64,000 bases of DNA. Source: Stieleria varia (lineage in GTDB: Bacteria; Planctomycetota; Planctomycetia; Pirellulales; Pirellulaceae). The stretch is taken from the NCBI RefSeq assembly GCF_038443385.1, contig NZ_CP151726.1:5518001-5582000 (forward strand), in the 5' to 3' direction. Of the stretch, positions 46,953 through 55,822 are shown in pieces; the first letter of the stretch is position 1; each line of letters starts with the position of its first letter. Below the pieces are notes generated by a model. The model made no database searches and was not told where the DNA came from. It saw only the letters and a program-made list of their open reading frames with translations. The translations under genes and the position numbers were made by a program.

Positions 46953-47372
46953 GTTTTGGTGTTATTCGTTGAGCCGTTTCTTGTCCGCTGTCACCTCCCC
47001 CAACTGCCGAGACTGCTGATTTAATCGTTTTTCGTTATCACTGTGAGCCGATGGCGATAGCCACGGGCCTCGAAGGGTTGGGACAGCACCATTAGGCCCG
47101 CGGCTAGCCCGGATTATTCATTAGCCGGCACGCGATAGCGTCCGGTTCCCGAGTATAGGCGTGAGAACCGGACGGTATCGCGTGGCGGCTGATGTGCGCA
47201 GACTGTTTTCGTGCCAATCCGCGCAAGCCGTTTCTTGCAAACGTGTTGCGATGACCGTATTGAGTCGCGTGAATAATCCGGTCTAGCGCCTTGCGGCTCA
47301 CTAAATCAGCAGTCTCCTGCGCCGGGAGAGGTGACAGAAACTTGCGGAGCGCCACAGTGCCACAACACCAAA
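46953..47372. repeat. Diverged inverted-repeat pair enclosing other repeats
   Basis: 46953-47023 and 47302-47372, both 71 nt, are related in inverted orientation. Conserved blocks are TTTGGTGTT, TGTCACCTC and GAGACTGCTGATTTA; the stretches between have diverged. Together they enclose about 280 bp that includes the stem-loop at 47123-47190, giving a shape like a decayed miniature transposable element. Confidence 0.6.
47123..47190. repeat. Palindromic repeat, 26-bp arms with two mismatches
   Basis: Arms 47123-47148 and 47165-47190 pair at 24 of 26 positions around a 16-base loop; the conserved core is CGTCCGGTTC paired with GAACCGGACG. It is unlike a transcription terminator because it lies upstream of both flanking genes. 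A REP-like dispersed palindrome is the likely explanation. Confidence 0.75.
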
Positions 47373-47456
47373 CTTTGATCCGCCCAGGGCAAGCCGGTTG
47401 ATGGTGGCTCCTACGCATTCGGCTGTGGGTCAAACGGTGCAGACGCAGATGCGGAT

Positions 47457-47476
47457 GTCAGCCTTGAAAGGCTGAC
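47457..47476. repeat. Short perfect palindrome upstream of the MscS gene
   Basis: GTCAGCCTT and AAGGCTGAC form a 9-bp stem with a 2-base centre, followed at 47475-47490 by ACGTAC/GTACGT. It lies about 100 bp before the MscS start, so it could be an operator or another dispersed palindrome. Confidence 0.45.
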
Positions 47477-47579
47477 GTACGAATGTACGTGTCGCGCGTG
47501 AAACTTGAATCTTGACGCGTGGACTCGTTCCCCCGTATCTACTGAACTGACGAAAACCGCAATTCCCCCTGGGTCCGAT

Positions 47580-50500
47580 ATGTCCGGTCTGCGCCCCGCG
47601 AACATGCTTCTCTATTTTGCAGCCATCACGATCGTGGTGGCTGGTCTTGGGCACATCGCTCCCGCTCAAACGCACCCTCAGTGGGCTGGCAATCACGCCG
47701 CCGACAAAACGATGGATCCGCGTTTTTCACACCAAAACACGCAACCGCGACTCCCCAACACTGCGATTCCCGCTTTCACGACCAGCAGCCGAACCATCCC
47801 AACACAGCAAGTTTCGACTGCACCAGTTTCCACCCGACAAATTCAGACTCAAGCGACTTCGACTCAACCGTTTCTCGATCCAGACAATCGCTCGCTTGAT
47901 AGCATTCCCAGTCGGGGTATCCGTCCCGAATACACAACACCCGAATACACAGCGGCGGAAACCGCGTTTCGGATAGCTCAGTGGAATAGGGAACTTGCCG
48001 ATCGCAGTTCGGATTTCATTGCCGGCATGGCGATCGAGAACGCAGTACTCGCCGACCGACTCGGACGGCTCGCTCAATCACGTGGTCAAGTAGCAACACG
48101 CCTCGCCGCCGCAAACCGTCAGCTTGCTGACATCCAGATGGATTACCTTTCGGTCAGCGGCAAGCTGGCCGAGTACGGGCTGACGCCAACGATCGGACTG
48201 CTGCTGCGCCACCGCAAAGAACAGTTGGACTCGTGGCAAACACAAGACAATGAGTCACACTTTGCTCGCTCCGAACTAAGCCGCACCCAGCAAGAAGCGT
48301 TGGAGCTGGAGTTGCTCGCGACGGGCGAAGGGCAAGAGGAAGTCCAAGCCGATCGCTTGATGGCTCAATCGGTACACGGATCGAACTTGCAAAACGATGC
48401 TGTGCTGCGCCAGCAAGTCATCGACCTATTGCGTCAGCGCACATTCCTGGTCAACGAGCTTAAAAACCAGTATCGCAGTTACCACCATTATTTGGACCAG
48501 CTCGATTCCGCCGCGTCGGCCACGAGCACCAAGACGGCGGAGTTCCGCAAGCTGATTGATCGACACGCGACGTGGATTCGTAGCGGAGAAGCGATCGGGC
48601 TGCGTGATGTGATCAACATCAAAAGTGGAATGGCGGCGCTGCTGGAGTTTCGTCACACGCGTCAATTCGGCCGCGACTTGAATCGCAAGCTTGACGACGA
48701 CAAAGCCTCCGGCATCATGATGCTGGCTTTCTTTGTCGCCATGCTGGTGATTCGATGGCGTCTGAAAAGCTGGTTGGTCGGGATCGGGCGCAACACCAAG
48801 ATGCGAACCTCCGGACAATCTCGCATCGTCATTGCGGGCATTCTGACTCTGGGTGTCGCCGGCGTACTGCCACTCATCTGCTACGCCTTTGCCTGGTGGC
48901 TCGGACGCGGCATCGTTTCCGAGACATTGCTGCACGTCGCTAGCGGACTTTACGCTGCCAGTTTGATCAGTTTGCTAGTCGAGTTGCCACGCCAATTGCT
49001 GCGTCCTTTTGGCCTGGTGGACAAACACCTCTCGGTGGACTTCTCGACGCGTGCAGAAGCCTTCAAGGGATGGTCGATCGCGGGATTGATGCTGGTGCCT
49101 GGAGCATTCGCGATCACCGTCTTGGGCCAAATCGATCACGGCATCTGGCGTGATTCTCTGGGACGCTTTTTGTTCCTCGGCATGATGTTTATCGTCGCTG
49201 CCTTGGGACACTTTGCTCTACGACCCGGCAAAGGATTCCTGTGCCCAGCGTTGGCGGCCTTCGGTGGCAGATTGGCTACCGGATTTGGACATCTTTGGTA
49301 CGCCCTTGCACTTGGTTTTCCAGTCGTCGTTGGAATTCTTTCCGCATTGGGCTACGGCTACACCGCCAGTGAACTTATCAAACGAGCATCGCTGTCGCTG
49401 GTCTTGGTGATGGTCGCTGGCGTGATGTGGAAAATCTGCCAGATCGGGTTCAACCAACTGTGGCGAGTTCTAACGCAACCCAAAGTCGAACCACGCTATG
49501 ACGAATACGGACTGATCGACGAACCCGTGGTGGAGACAGAAGTCAACGAGACGCATGTGGTGCTGAAGCATCAGATCGGATTCCTGGGCCAGTGTTTGGC
49601 CGGCGTCGCTTTTGTTGCCAGTTTCGCTGGACTGTGGGTCGGTGTGATCCCAAACATGGGAATGGCAAACCCGGTCCTGTGGACGGTTCAAGACACGGTC
49701 ACTGATTTCGCCGAAAACGGTCAAGGACAAACGATTGCCACCTCGGAGACGCTGACCTCGCCGATCACTCTATTGAACCTTCTTTCGGCAGCCGCAATCT
49801 TGTTTGTTGCCATTCAACTCTCTCGACTGCTGCCCAATCTGTTCGACGCGCTGGTCCTGCAGCGAGTGGACTACGACGAAGGCATGGAGCATTTGATTCT
49901 GGTGATCGGACGCTTTGTACTATTCTCGATCGGATGTTTCGTTGCTTGCCGCCTGATCGGAATGCGTTGGGCGACGATTCAATGGTTGATGGTCGGAGTG
50001 ACCATCGGTCTCGGTTTCGGTTTACAGGATTTTGTCCGCAACATTCTGGGTGGCCTGGTGGTTCTGTTCGCCAGACCGGTCAACGTTGGCGATCGAGTGA
50101 CCGTCGGCAAGCTGACGGGACGAATCGCGAGCCAAACCTTGCGGACTACGATTCTGTCGGACGACGAAGGCCGCCAGTTGCAGATTCCGAACAAGAAATT
50201 CCTCAGCGACGAAGTGACCAATTGGCGTGGTGCGGGAAAACTGACGACGGTATCGATCGAAGTCTCCGTGCGTCGCGAAGAACGTCCGATCGACATGAGC
50301 CGAATGCTCGGCGAGTGGGCCGCATCGGAACGTTTTGCTCTGCAGTCACCCGGTCCCCAAGTCACACTCGTTTGCGTGGCCAAACAAACCCAGCGGTACG
50401 AGCTGCATGTATGGACGGAAGAACGCCAGAACGTGCGTCAGTTGCAACAAACACTGCTGGACACCGTTCGCAGTCAACTACGAGAACGTGATCTACTCGC

Positions 50501-50600
50501 CACAACGCAGCCCGAACAACCGTCCGTACACGCACCCACTGGCGGACACACAATCGACGCCCCTCACTCAGAAAGGCGTTCGGGACGTCGATCGGCATAG
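47580..50600 (+). CDS. Large mechanosensitive channel of the MscS/MscK type
   Basis: About 1006 residues from ATG at 47580, chosen because a signal peptide follows directly (MLLYFAAITIVVAGLGHIAPAQ); a TTG at 47505 would add 25. After a Pro/Thr/Gln-rich stretch comes a helical periplasmic region (about 130-370), then a large set of membrane helices (about 385-840) and the MscS core. The pore helix and following segment read GLGFGLQDFVRNILGGLVVLFARPVNVGD, with Gly/Ala packing as in MscS TM3, followed by the beta domain (QIPNKKFLSDEVTNW) and C-terminal alpha/beta domain. It would open under membrane tension to release solutes on osmotic downshock. The tail overlaps nothing; a convergent gene ends 11 bp away. 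Confidence 0.92.
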   Translation: MSGLRPANMLLYFAAITIVVAGLGHIAPAQTHPQWAGNHAADKTMDPRFSHQNTQPRLPNTAIPAFTTSSRTIPTQQVSTAPVSTRQIQTQATSTQPFLDPDNRSLDSIPSRGIRPEYTTPEYTAAETAFRIAQWNRELADRSSDFIAGMAIENAVLADRLGRLAQSRGQVATRLAAANRQLADIQMDYLSVSGKLAEYGLTPTIGLLLRHRKEQLDSWQTQDNESHFARSELSRTQQEALELELLATGEGQEEVQADRLMAQSVHGSNLQNDAVLRQQVIDLLRQRTFLVNELKNQYRSYHHYLDQLDSAASATSTKTAEFRKLIDRHATWIRSGEAIGLRDVINIKSGMAALLEFRHTRQFGRDLNRKLDDDKASGIMMLAFFVAMLVIRWRLKSWLVGIGRNTKMRTSGQSRIVIAGILTLGVAGVLPLICYAFAWWLGRGIVSETLLHVASGLYAASLISLLVELPRQLLRPFGLVDKHLSVDFSTRAEAFKGWSIAGLMLVPGAFAITVLGQIDHGIWRDSLGRFLFLGMMFIVAALGHFALRPGKGFLCPALAAFGGRLATGFGHLWYALALGFPVVVGILSALGYGYTASELIKRASLSLVLVMVAGVMWKICQIGFNQLWRVLTQPKVEPRYDEYGLIDEPVVETEVNETHVVLKHQIGFLGQCLAGVAFVASFAGLWVGVIPNMGMANPVLWTVQDTVTDFAENGQGQTIATSETLTSPITLLNLLSAAAILFVAIQLSRLLPNLFDALVLQRVDYDEGMEHLILVIGRFVLFSIGCFVACRLIGMRWATIQWLMVGVTIGLGFGLQDFVRNILGGLVVLFARPVNVGDRVTVGKLTGRIASQTLRTTILSDDEGRQLQIPNKKFLSDEVTNWRGAGKLTTVSIEVSVRREERPIDMSRMLGEWAASERFALQSPGPQVTLVCVAKQTQRYELHVWTEERQNVRQLQQTLLDTVRSQLRERDLLATTQPEQPSVHAPTGGHTIDAPHSERRSGRRSA

Positions 50601-50610
50601 CATTCACACA

Positions 50611-51447
50611 TCAGGCCATCGCGGCTTTAGCAACCGCAACGCATTGGCGGATCTCTTCGATCGGGTCCTTGGGGTTTTCTTCGTACTCGAGCGAGATCGC
50701 GCCGTTGGCAGGAAACTCCACCATTCGCAAAGCGTCGAACACTCCTTTGACGTCCAAGTGGCCCTTGCCTAGGATCACGCCTTCGGTCTTGTCCTTCATC
50801 TCGGCAAAGTCCTTGAGGTGGATTCCGTACAGACGTCCTTTCAGCAATCGGATGACTTCTGTCGCCGACTGGCCCGATCGAATGTAGTGCCCGAGATCGG
50901 CACAAGCTCCAATCCTCTCGTCACGCCCTTCAATCGCATTGAGCACATCGATCGCTTTGTTGTAACGGTGCGTGGGGCCGTGGTTATGGATAGCGATTCG
51001 AATGTCAAATTCCTTGACCAGTTCGTTCAAACTGTCGAACGATTCGGGATTGGGATCGGCGGTCAACGTGGGAATGCCGAGTTTTTTGGCGAACTCAAAG
51101 ATCTTGCGATTTGCGTCGGCGTCCTTCGTGAATCGATTCACCCCGTGCGCAGAGATGCTCATGCCCAAGTCAGCAACTTGCTTTTTCGTGGCAGCAATCT
51201 CGTCGTCCGATGCGTCCGTCGACAGCATCCCTGAATAGAACTCGACCTGTTTGAAACCCAACTCTGCTGAATGCTTCAGCGCCGTGTCGCGATCAAATCC
51301 CCGCAGCGAGTAGAGTTGGATTCCCAATTGATAGGGTCTCGCCTCTTTGGCCACGGCGTTGGACGCAATGGAGGCCGCCAGGACAGCCGATGACGATGAG
51401 ATCAAAAAGTTTCGACGCGACAGTGAAGACCGGGACAGTGAAGACAT
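50611..51447 (-). CDS. Tat-exported sugar phosphate isomerase/epimerase-like TIM-barrel protein
   Basis: About 278 residues from ATG at 51447, the start that places the twin-arginine leader SRRNFLISSSSAVLAAS at the N-terminus. The mature part is a xylose-isomerase-like TIM barrel (AP endonuclease family 2 fold): GIQLYSLRGF, FYSGM, SAHGVNRF, IAIHNHGPTHRY, GACADLGHYIRSG, HLKDF and SLEYEENP carry the usual metal-binding Glu, His and Asp positions. Such exported isomerase-like proteins are frequent in planctomycetes near sugar catabolism genes. The substrate is unknown, and it is not obviously linked to its neighbours. Confidence 0.9.
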   Translation of the reverse strand: MSSLSRSSLSRRNFLISSSSAVLAASIASNAVAKEARPYQLGIQLYSLRGFDRDTALKHSAELGFKQVEFYSGMLSTDASDDEIAATKKQVADLGMSISAHGVNRFTKDADANRKIFEFAKKLGIPTLTADPNPESFDSLNELVKEFDIRIAIHNHGPTHRYNKAIDVLNAIEGRDERIGACADLGHYIRSGQSATEVIRLLKGRLYGIHLKDFAEMKDKTEGVILGKGHLDVKGVFDALRMVEFPANGAISLEYEENPKDPIEEIRQCVAVAKAAMA

Positions 51448-51602
51448 GGTTCTGCTCGAACTTGCGGTACGGTGGGAAATGAAAGAGTGTTGAGAAGGTT
51501 GGGGACGGCACTGGATGACCATCCCAGCGTTCTCATTGATCCCACAGTTTACCAGCGAGAGGGCGTCCGTGTTGCCCAGTCTGCCATTGGTCATACAGCA
51601 AG

Positions 51603-52253
51603 CTATTGATTGAATGACGCCAAAGCAAGCTCGCGGAATCTGCCGAGTGCACGATGGTAGCGTTTTTTGGCAGTTTCCAGCTTGATCTCCAAAGTATCGG
51701 CGATCTCAATCAGCGTCATTTCCTCCGTGTGACGCATCTCCAGCACTTCACGATCGATCTTGGGCATCTCTTGCATCAATGCAAAGACACGCTTGACGGT
51801 CTCCTCTCGCTCCAGCGCTGTGTGGACGGAGTGGAGCGAATCTGCGATGAAATTGACCAGCAACTGGTCTTCCTCCGCCCCGAAACGGACTTCCGTATCC
51901 GGCGTCCGCTTTTGTCGAAAATGCCTGCGGTGTGTTTCGGCCACCAGATGCTTTCCGATCAGTCGCAGCCAAACGACCGGATGCACTTTGGGAGACTCCA
52001 GGTACGTTGCCAGTCCGTTTGCCGCTCGCACAAATGTTTCCTGAACGATGTCCGACGCATCGACGCGGCAGTGCAGGCGTCGATCCAGTCGCCCAGCGAT
52101 CATCGCTTTCAACTGGTCTCGCATTCTCTCAAAAAGCGCCGAGAACTCCTCCGTGCCTTTAGCGCGAAGCCGTGAGATGATCTGAGAATCATCGGCGAGT
52201 TCGGATTGTTCAGCGAGCGCGTCATTGCATGGGGCCTTGGACGGTTGAATCAT
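51603..52253 (-). CDS. ECF RNA polymerase sigma factor (planctomycete type)
   Basis: 216 residues. Region 2 contains RRLHCRVDASDIVQETFVRA, a pattern common in the planctomycete-specific sigma-70 subfamily, and WLRLIGKHLVAETHRRHF. Region 4 is near residues 155-210 with the helix-turn-helix LIEIADTLEIKLETAKKRY. Its ATG at 52253 overlaps the stop of the Ser/Thr kinase gene as ATGA, so kinase and sigma are made in a fixed ratio. This is the reverse gene order of the other sigma/kinase pair at 13127-18085. Target genes unknown. Confidence 0.93.
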   Translation of the reverse strand: MIQPSKAPCNDALAEQSELADDSQIISRLRAKGTEEFSALFERMRDQLKAMIAGRLDRRLHCRVDASDIVQETFVRAANGLATYLESPKVHPVVWLRLIGKHLVAETHRRHFRQKRTPDTEVRFGAEEDQLLVNFIADSLHSVHTALEREETVKRVFALMQEMPKIDREVLEMRHTEEMTLIEIADTLEIKLETAKKRYHRALGRFRELALASFNQ

Positions 52254-54121
52254 TGTCGCTCCACATCGAAAGGAAGACCGGGAGTTTGCGGCGTGCGACC
52301 GAATCCGCTCTCAAACGCCTTCTGTACCTCTAATGCGATCGCTTGTTCGTCCTCTGGGCCGACTTCTGGCACGCTCTGTAAACGTCGCTCCAAACCGAAA
52401 AGCCATGTACGCAAGTGCGTGTCCGAAACTTGTAGTGTATTGATTTCCTCCACAGACTTCACGTCCCGCCCCGTCAGCTTGATGGCCAGTTCATCTACGT
52501 CCGCCGGCCTGATCTGTTTGCGAACAACAGCACCAGCCAACTTTTGAAGGAGCATCACGGCAGATTTTTTCTCACTGTCTGTCAATCTGGAATTCGCGAC
52601 GACGATCGACAGCCGCATGACCTTTGTTGCGACCGGCAACGAAGTATTGCGGTAACCTTTTAGGAAGCGGTTGAGTGATTCTTCCGTCAGTCCCTCTTCT
52701 TTGATGGTGCTGGATAGGTTCTCAACTTGATGACGGATTTCTGTTTGCGCGGGCGACGTGAATTGCAGATTGTCACCCGACGCCCCCAAAGACTCGCCAA
52801 CAAACTCAGTGACGATGTCCACCATGTCGCCTTCGTTTTCATTTGCCAGCTTGTCGATCAATCGGACCGCCGATCCAGCAACAGGCATTTTGGCTTGTGT
52901 TGCTGCAACCTGTTCCAGTTGCTGATCTTTGAGCTTCAATTCCGTGTAGATCCATCCCGCACCAATCGAAAGTCCGATGACTCCTGCGAACGACAGAACC
53001 ATGTTCCGGCGAGATCGGCGACGAAAGACCTCGTCGGGCTCACGCTTTCGCCTCCGTCGATCACCCTTGGAAGCACCGGCCAACAAGCGATCCAGTACCA
53101 CGCTCATTTCATTGGCGGATTGGTACCTGTCGGAGGGCGAGAACGAACACGCCTTCATGATGATCTTGCAAAGCTCAGCTGGTAGGTCCGGACGGATTTC
53201 CGCAATGTCTCGCAATGACATCGAATCACGATTGCAGATCAGCGATACATTGGACTGGTCCTCCCAGACCTTTCGCCCCGCAGCCAGTTCATACAGGGTG
53301 ATCCCCAACGCATACACGTCACTCCGCGCATCACAAACGCCTCTCAATTGCTCTGGTGCCATGTAGCGAGGTGTGCCGATCGCGTCGCCCGTTCGGCTCA
53401 GCGATCGCGAGTAATCGAACAACTTTGCCAGCCCAAAATCGGTGATCCAACACTTGCCGCTGGTGTCCAGGATCAAATTGGCGGGCTTGATGTCTCGGTG
53501 CACCATCCCGCGATTGTGTGCGTGATGTAGTCCTGCTGCGACGCTGCTGCCCAACTCCGCAAACGCTTCCCAACTCGACGTCAACTCCGCCATGTGAGCC
53601 TTTGTTCGATAGTCGCCGTTGCCGATTTGCAGATCGTACAGGCTGTGGCCGTCGATGAGCTTCATGACGAGAAACGCGTGCTTGGAATTGTGGCCGTAGG
53701 AATAAACGGGAACGATGTGCGGATGTTCCACACGTCCCATCGCTTGGCGTTCCAACTCAAAACGTTCGATCGCGATGGGAGCGTCCACTCCCCGCATCGG
53801 AATCACTTTGACGGCAACCTTTCGCCCAAGCTCGACCTGCAGGGCTTCGTAGACGATTCCAACAGCGCCTCGCCCCAGTTCGCGGATGATCTCGCATCCG
53901 CCGAGTTCGTCGGATGGTCGAACAGGAGGCGGCTCGGTCTTCTTTCCGATCGTATTCTCTAGAAGCCCCAGAGCCGGCAGTTGGTTGCGAATTTCGTCCG
54001 CGAGATGTGGAAAAGCATCCGCGAGCATCTCAATCGACGGTGCCTCGCCGCGACGGGTTTCCGCCAGATACAGGTCGGCAACGTGCGAAAAACTGATATC
54101 GGCTGCAGTGAAGCGTGACAT
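52250..54121 (-). CDS. Membrane Ser/Thr protein kinase coupled to an ECF sigma factor
   Basis: About 623 residues from ATG at 54121; a longer frame to 54238 is less likely. A 60-residue N-terminal helical segment precedes the kinase domain (about 75-345) with GRGAVG glycine loop, VAVKVIP, HRDIKPANLI and DFGLAK motifs and the APE motif in YMAPEQL, so it should be active. A Lys/Arg-rich stretch leads to one membrane helix (about 390-412, LSFAGVIGLSIGAGWIY) and a C-terminal region of about 210 residues, helical and without a recognised fold. The sigma gene follows with ATGA overlap. Likely a signalling partner of that sigma factor. Confidence 0.93.
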   Translation of the reverse strand: MSRFTAADISFSHVADLYLAETRRGEAPSIEMLADAFPHLADEIRNQLPALGLLENTIGKKTEPPPVRPSDELGGCEIIRELGRGAVGIVYEALQVELGRKVAVKVIPMRGVDAPIAIERFELERQAMGRVEHPHIVPVYSYGHNSKHAFLVMKLIDGHSLYDLQIGNGDYRTKAHMAELTSSWEAFAELGSSVAAGLHHAHNRGMVHRDIKPANLILDTSGKCWITDFGLAKLFDYSRSLSRTGDAIGTPRYMAPEQLRGVCDARSDVYALGITLYELAAGRKVWEDQSNVSLICNRDSMSLRDIAEIRPDLPAELCKIIMKACSFSPSDRYQSANEMSVVLDRLLAGASKGDRRRRKREPDEVFRRRSRRNMVLSFAGVIGLSIGAGWIYTELKLKDQQLEQVAATQAKMPVAGSAVRLIDKLANENEGDMVDIVTEFVGESLGASGDNLQFTSPAQTEIRHQVENLSSTIKEEGLTEESLNRFLKGYRNTSLPVATKVMRLSIVVANSRLTDSEKKSAVMLLQKLAGAVVRKQIRPADVDELAIKLTGRDVKSVEEINTLQVSDTHLRTWLFGLERRLQSVPEVGPEDEQAIALEVQKAFESGFGRTPQTPGLPFDVERQ

Positions 54122-54271
54122 GATGTTGCTATGGTTCTGGCAATACTTTCGCGCCGTTTGGGCACGGCATGCACAACCATAGCTCCTCAAAAAAGCGGAT
54201 CTTAGATCGCCACATGATTCAAACCACGCCGACCGCACCTAGCAACGTTGATGAGGGTTGTACCGATTAAA

Positions 54272-55822
54272 CTAACCGACATGGGCACGCGTCATGATTC
54301 TCGCCAGCCCGAATGTCCCCAGCAGTTTCGCGGCCGTCATCACCCCCGCCATCATGGCTCCGTTGACACCTGGAGTGCCCACGTCGCTACCGGTCAAGTA
54401 CAGATTCTGAAGCGAAGTCTTGATCTTCCACTGATCTCGAAACAGGCGGTTTTCATCGCAGGCTTGACCATAGATCGCGCCCTGCGGGTGGCCTGTAAAA
54501 CTCTCAACCGTCAGAGGCGTGGATAGCTCGTAATAGTCGACCAGATCTCCTAGTCCAGGCAGATACCTTTCGGCAAACCGCAGCATCTCTTGAGCCATCG
54601 ACTCTTTTCGATTCTCGTACTCGTCTCCGCGACGCATCCAGGGTCCCTTGGCACAATCGGACCACAAAGACTCGTGGCTGAACGAGATGATCTGTGCCGT
54701 ATGAGATTCTTGGCCGGGATTGCGAAGCGACCCAAAAGAGACAAACTCACCATCGATCCGGGTCGGCTGGCCGTCGCGATCTTTGGCCGTCGTGTCATGG
54801 TCCAGCCGGTCATAGATCCAATAATTCGCGTCATCGAAACCCGCTTCTCGTGGATCTCGATTCAGACCGACAAACAAGACCAAAGCAGAAACACCAGGTT
54901 TGATTCTCGCAATCTGTTCCCTCTCGATCACACAATGACCCTCCGGCACCAACTTTCCAAAGGTGGTCACCGCACCAGCGTTGGAAACGATCGTGGGAGC
55001 GGTGAACGTGATCTCACGACCCTTGTGCTCGACCGTGACGCCACTGGCCGCTCCATCCACAACATTGATTTGTTTGACACCGTGGCTGACCAAGCACTGC
55101 CCCCCAGCGGCCTGGATCGCTGCGGACGCATGCTCCGCGATCTGCTGAGAACCGCCGATCGGATAAAAACCACCGTTGAAGAAATCAGCAGTGACAGTCG
55201 CGTGAAATCCAAACGCGCTTTCGTGGGGTGGGCTGCCGAAGTCGGGCCATTGCGCAGCTAGGAATGCTTTGAGCAACGGATCCTGAAATCGATCCAAGTA
55301 ACCCGCCGTCTTCATCGCAACCAAGTCCTTTGCTCCGAATTGAAACAGCGAAGCAATTGGTCGTGAGTAGATCTTGGAGACGAACCATCGGGCCACCCAG
55401 CTCTGTGCCTTGACCACGTCCTTGAAGTACCGCCTCAGGTTTGCTCTTTCTTCGGGAAATCGCTCGATGAGAGCAGCTTCATACTCAGCGCGGTTGTCTG
55501 GCACTTCGAACCGGCCCTGCGGAAAAATGAATCGTTCAACGGGCGATCCCATCTTGTGCCACTGAACTCCCCGTCGCGTCACCAGATCCATGATCCGTCT
55601 GGAGAGTGATCCGGATTGCATCTCGCCCACGTAGTGCACGCCAACGTCCCATTCGTACTTCTTACGACGAAAACTGTGAGTGAAACCGCCGAGTTTAAAG
55701 TGTTTTTCAAGAACCAGCACTCGCTTCCTGCCGAGTTGAGCCAGCAAACTCGCGGTCGTCAGCCCTCCCATTCCGGAACCGATCACGATCGCGTCAAAAT
55801 GTGTGTTCGGTAGGTTTTTCAT
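54272..55822 (-). CDS. CrtI/retinol-saturase-like FAD-dependent oxidoreductase
   Basis: About 516 residues from ATG at 55822, which overlaps the RND stop as ATGA. The N-terminal dinucleotide motif DAIVIGSGMGGLTTASLLA, the EKHFKLGGFTHSF loop and the C-terminal LTGSDVGTPGVNGAMMAG segment place it with phytoene desaturases, carotenoid isomerases and retinol saturases. It would desaturate, saturate or isomerise a long lipid-like chain. It is the last gene of the run that starts with the PKS end at 64000, so its substrate is more probably the PKS-derived product than a carotenoid; no other carotenoid gene is near. Family firm, reaction inferred. Confidence 0.88.
   Translation of the reverse strand: MKNLPNTHFDAIVIGSGMGGLTTASLLAQLGRKRVLVLEKHFKLGGFTHSFRRKKYEWDVGVHYVGEMQSGSLSRRIMDLVTRRGVQWHKMGSPVERFIFPQGRFEVPDNRAEYEAALIERFPEERANLRRYFKDVVKAQSWVARWFVSKIYSRPIASLFQFGAKDLVAMKTAGYLDRFQDPLLKAFLAAQWPDFGSPPHESAFGFHATVTADFFNGGFYPIGGSQQIAEHASAAIQAAGGQCLVSHGVKQINVVDGAASGVTVEHKGREITFTAPTIVSNAGAVTTFGKLVPEGHCVIEREQIARIKPGVSALVLFVGLNRDPREAGFDDANYWIYDRLDHDTTAKDRDGQPTRIDGEFVSFGSLRNPGQESHTAQIISFSHESLWSDCAKGPWMRRGDEYENRKESMAQEMLRFAERYLPGLGDLVDYYELSTPLTVESFTGHPQGAIYGQACDENRLFRDQWKIKTSLQNLYLTGSDVGTPGVNGAMMAGVMTAAKLLGTFGLARIMTRAHVG

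Larger units (their letters stand above)
46846..47579. other. Repeat-rich intergenic region between divergent genes
   Basis: 734 bp with no supported gene. It contains a long imperfect stem-loop (47123-47190), a pair of diverged inverted copies (46953-47023 and 47302-47372), a GTCAGCCTT palindrome (47457-47476), an ACGTAC palindrome beside it, two copies of AGCCGTTTCTTG, and inverted GGATTATTCA motifs at about 47110 and 47270. The promoters for the PSD1 operon and the MscS gene must also be here, but none was recognised. It looks like a landing site for small palindromic elements. Confidence 0.7.

Noticed and set aside
47123..47190. Stem-loop considered as a transcription terminator
   Set aside because: It lies upstream of both divergent flanking genes and lacks a T tract; a dispersed palindrome fits better.
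54272..55822. Carotenoid desaturase as part of a carotenoid pathway
   Set aside because: No crtB, crtE or other carotenoid gene is nearby; it overlaps the RND pump gene and belongs to the PKS-derived run.
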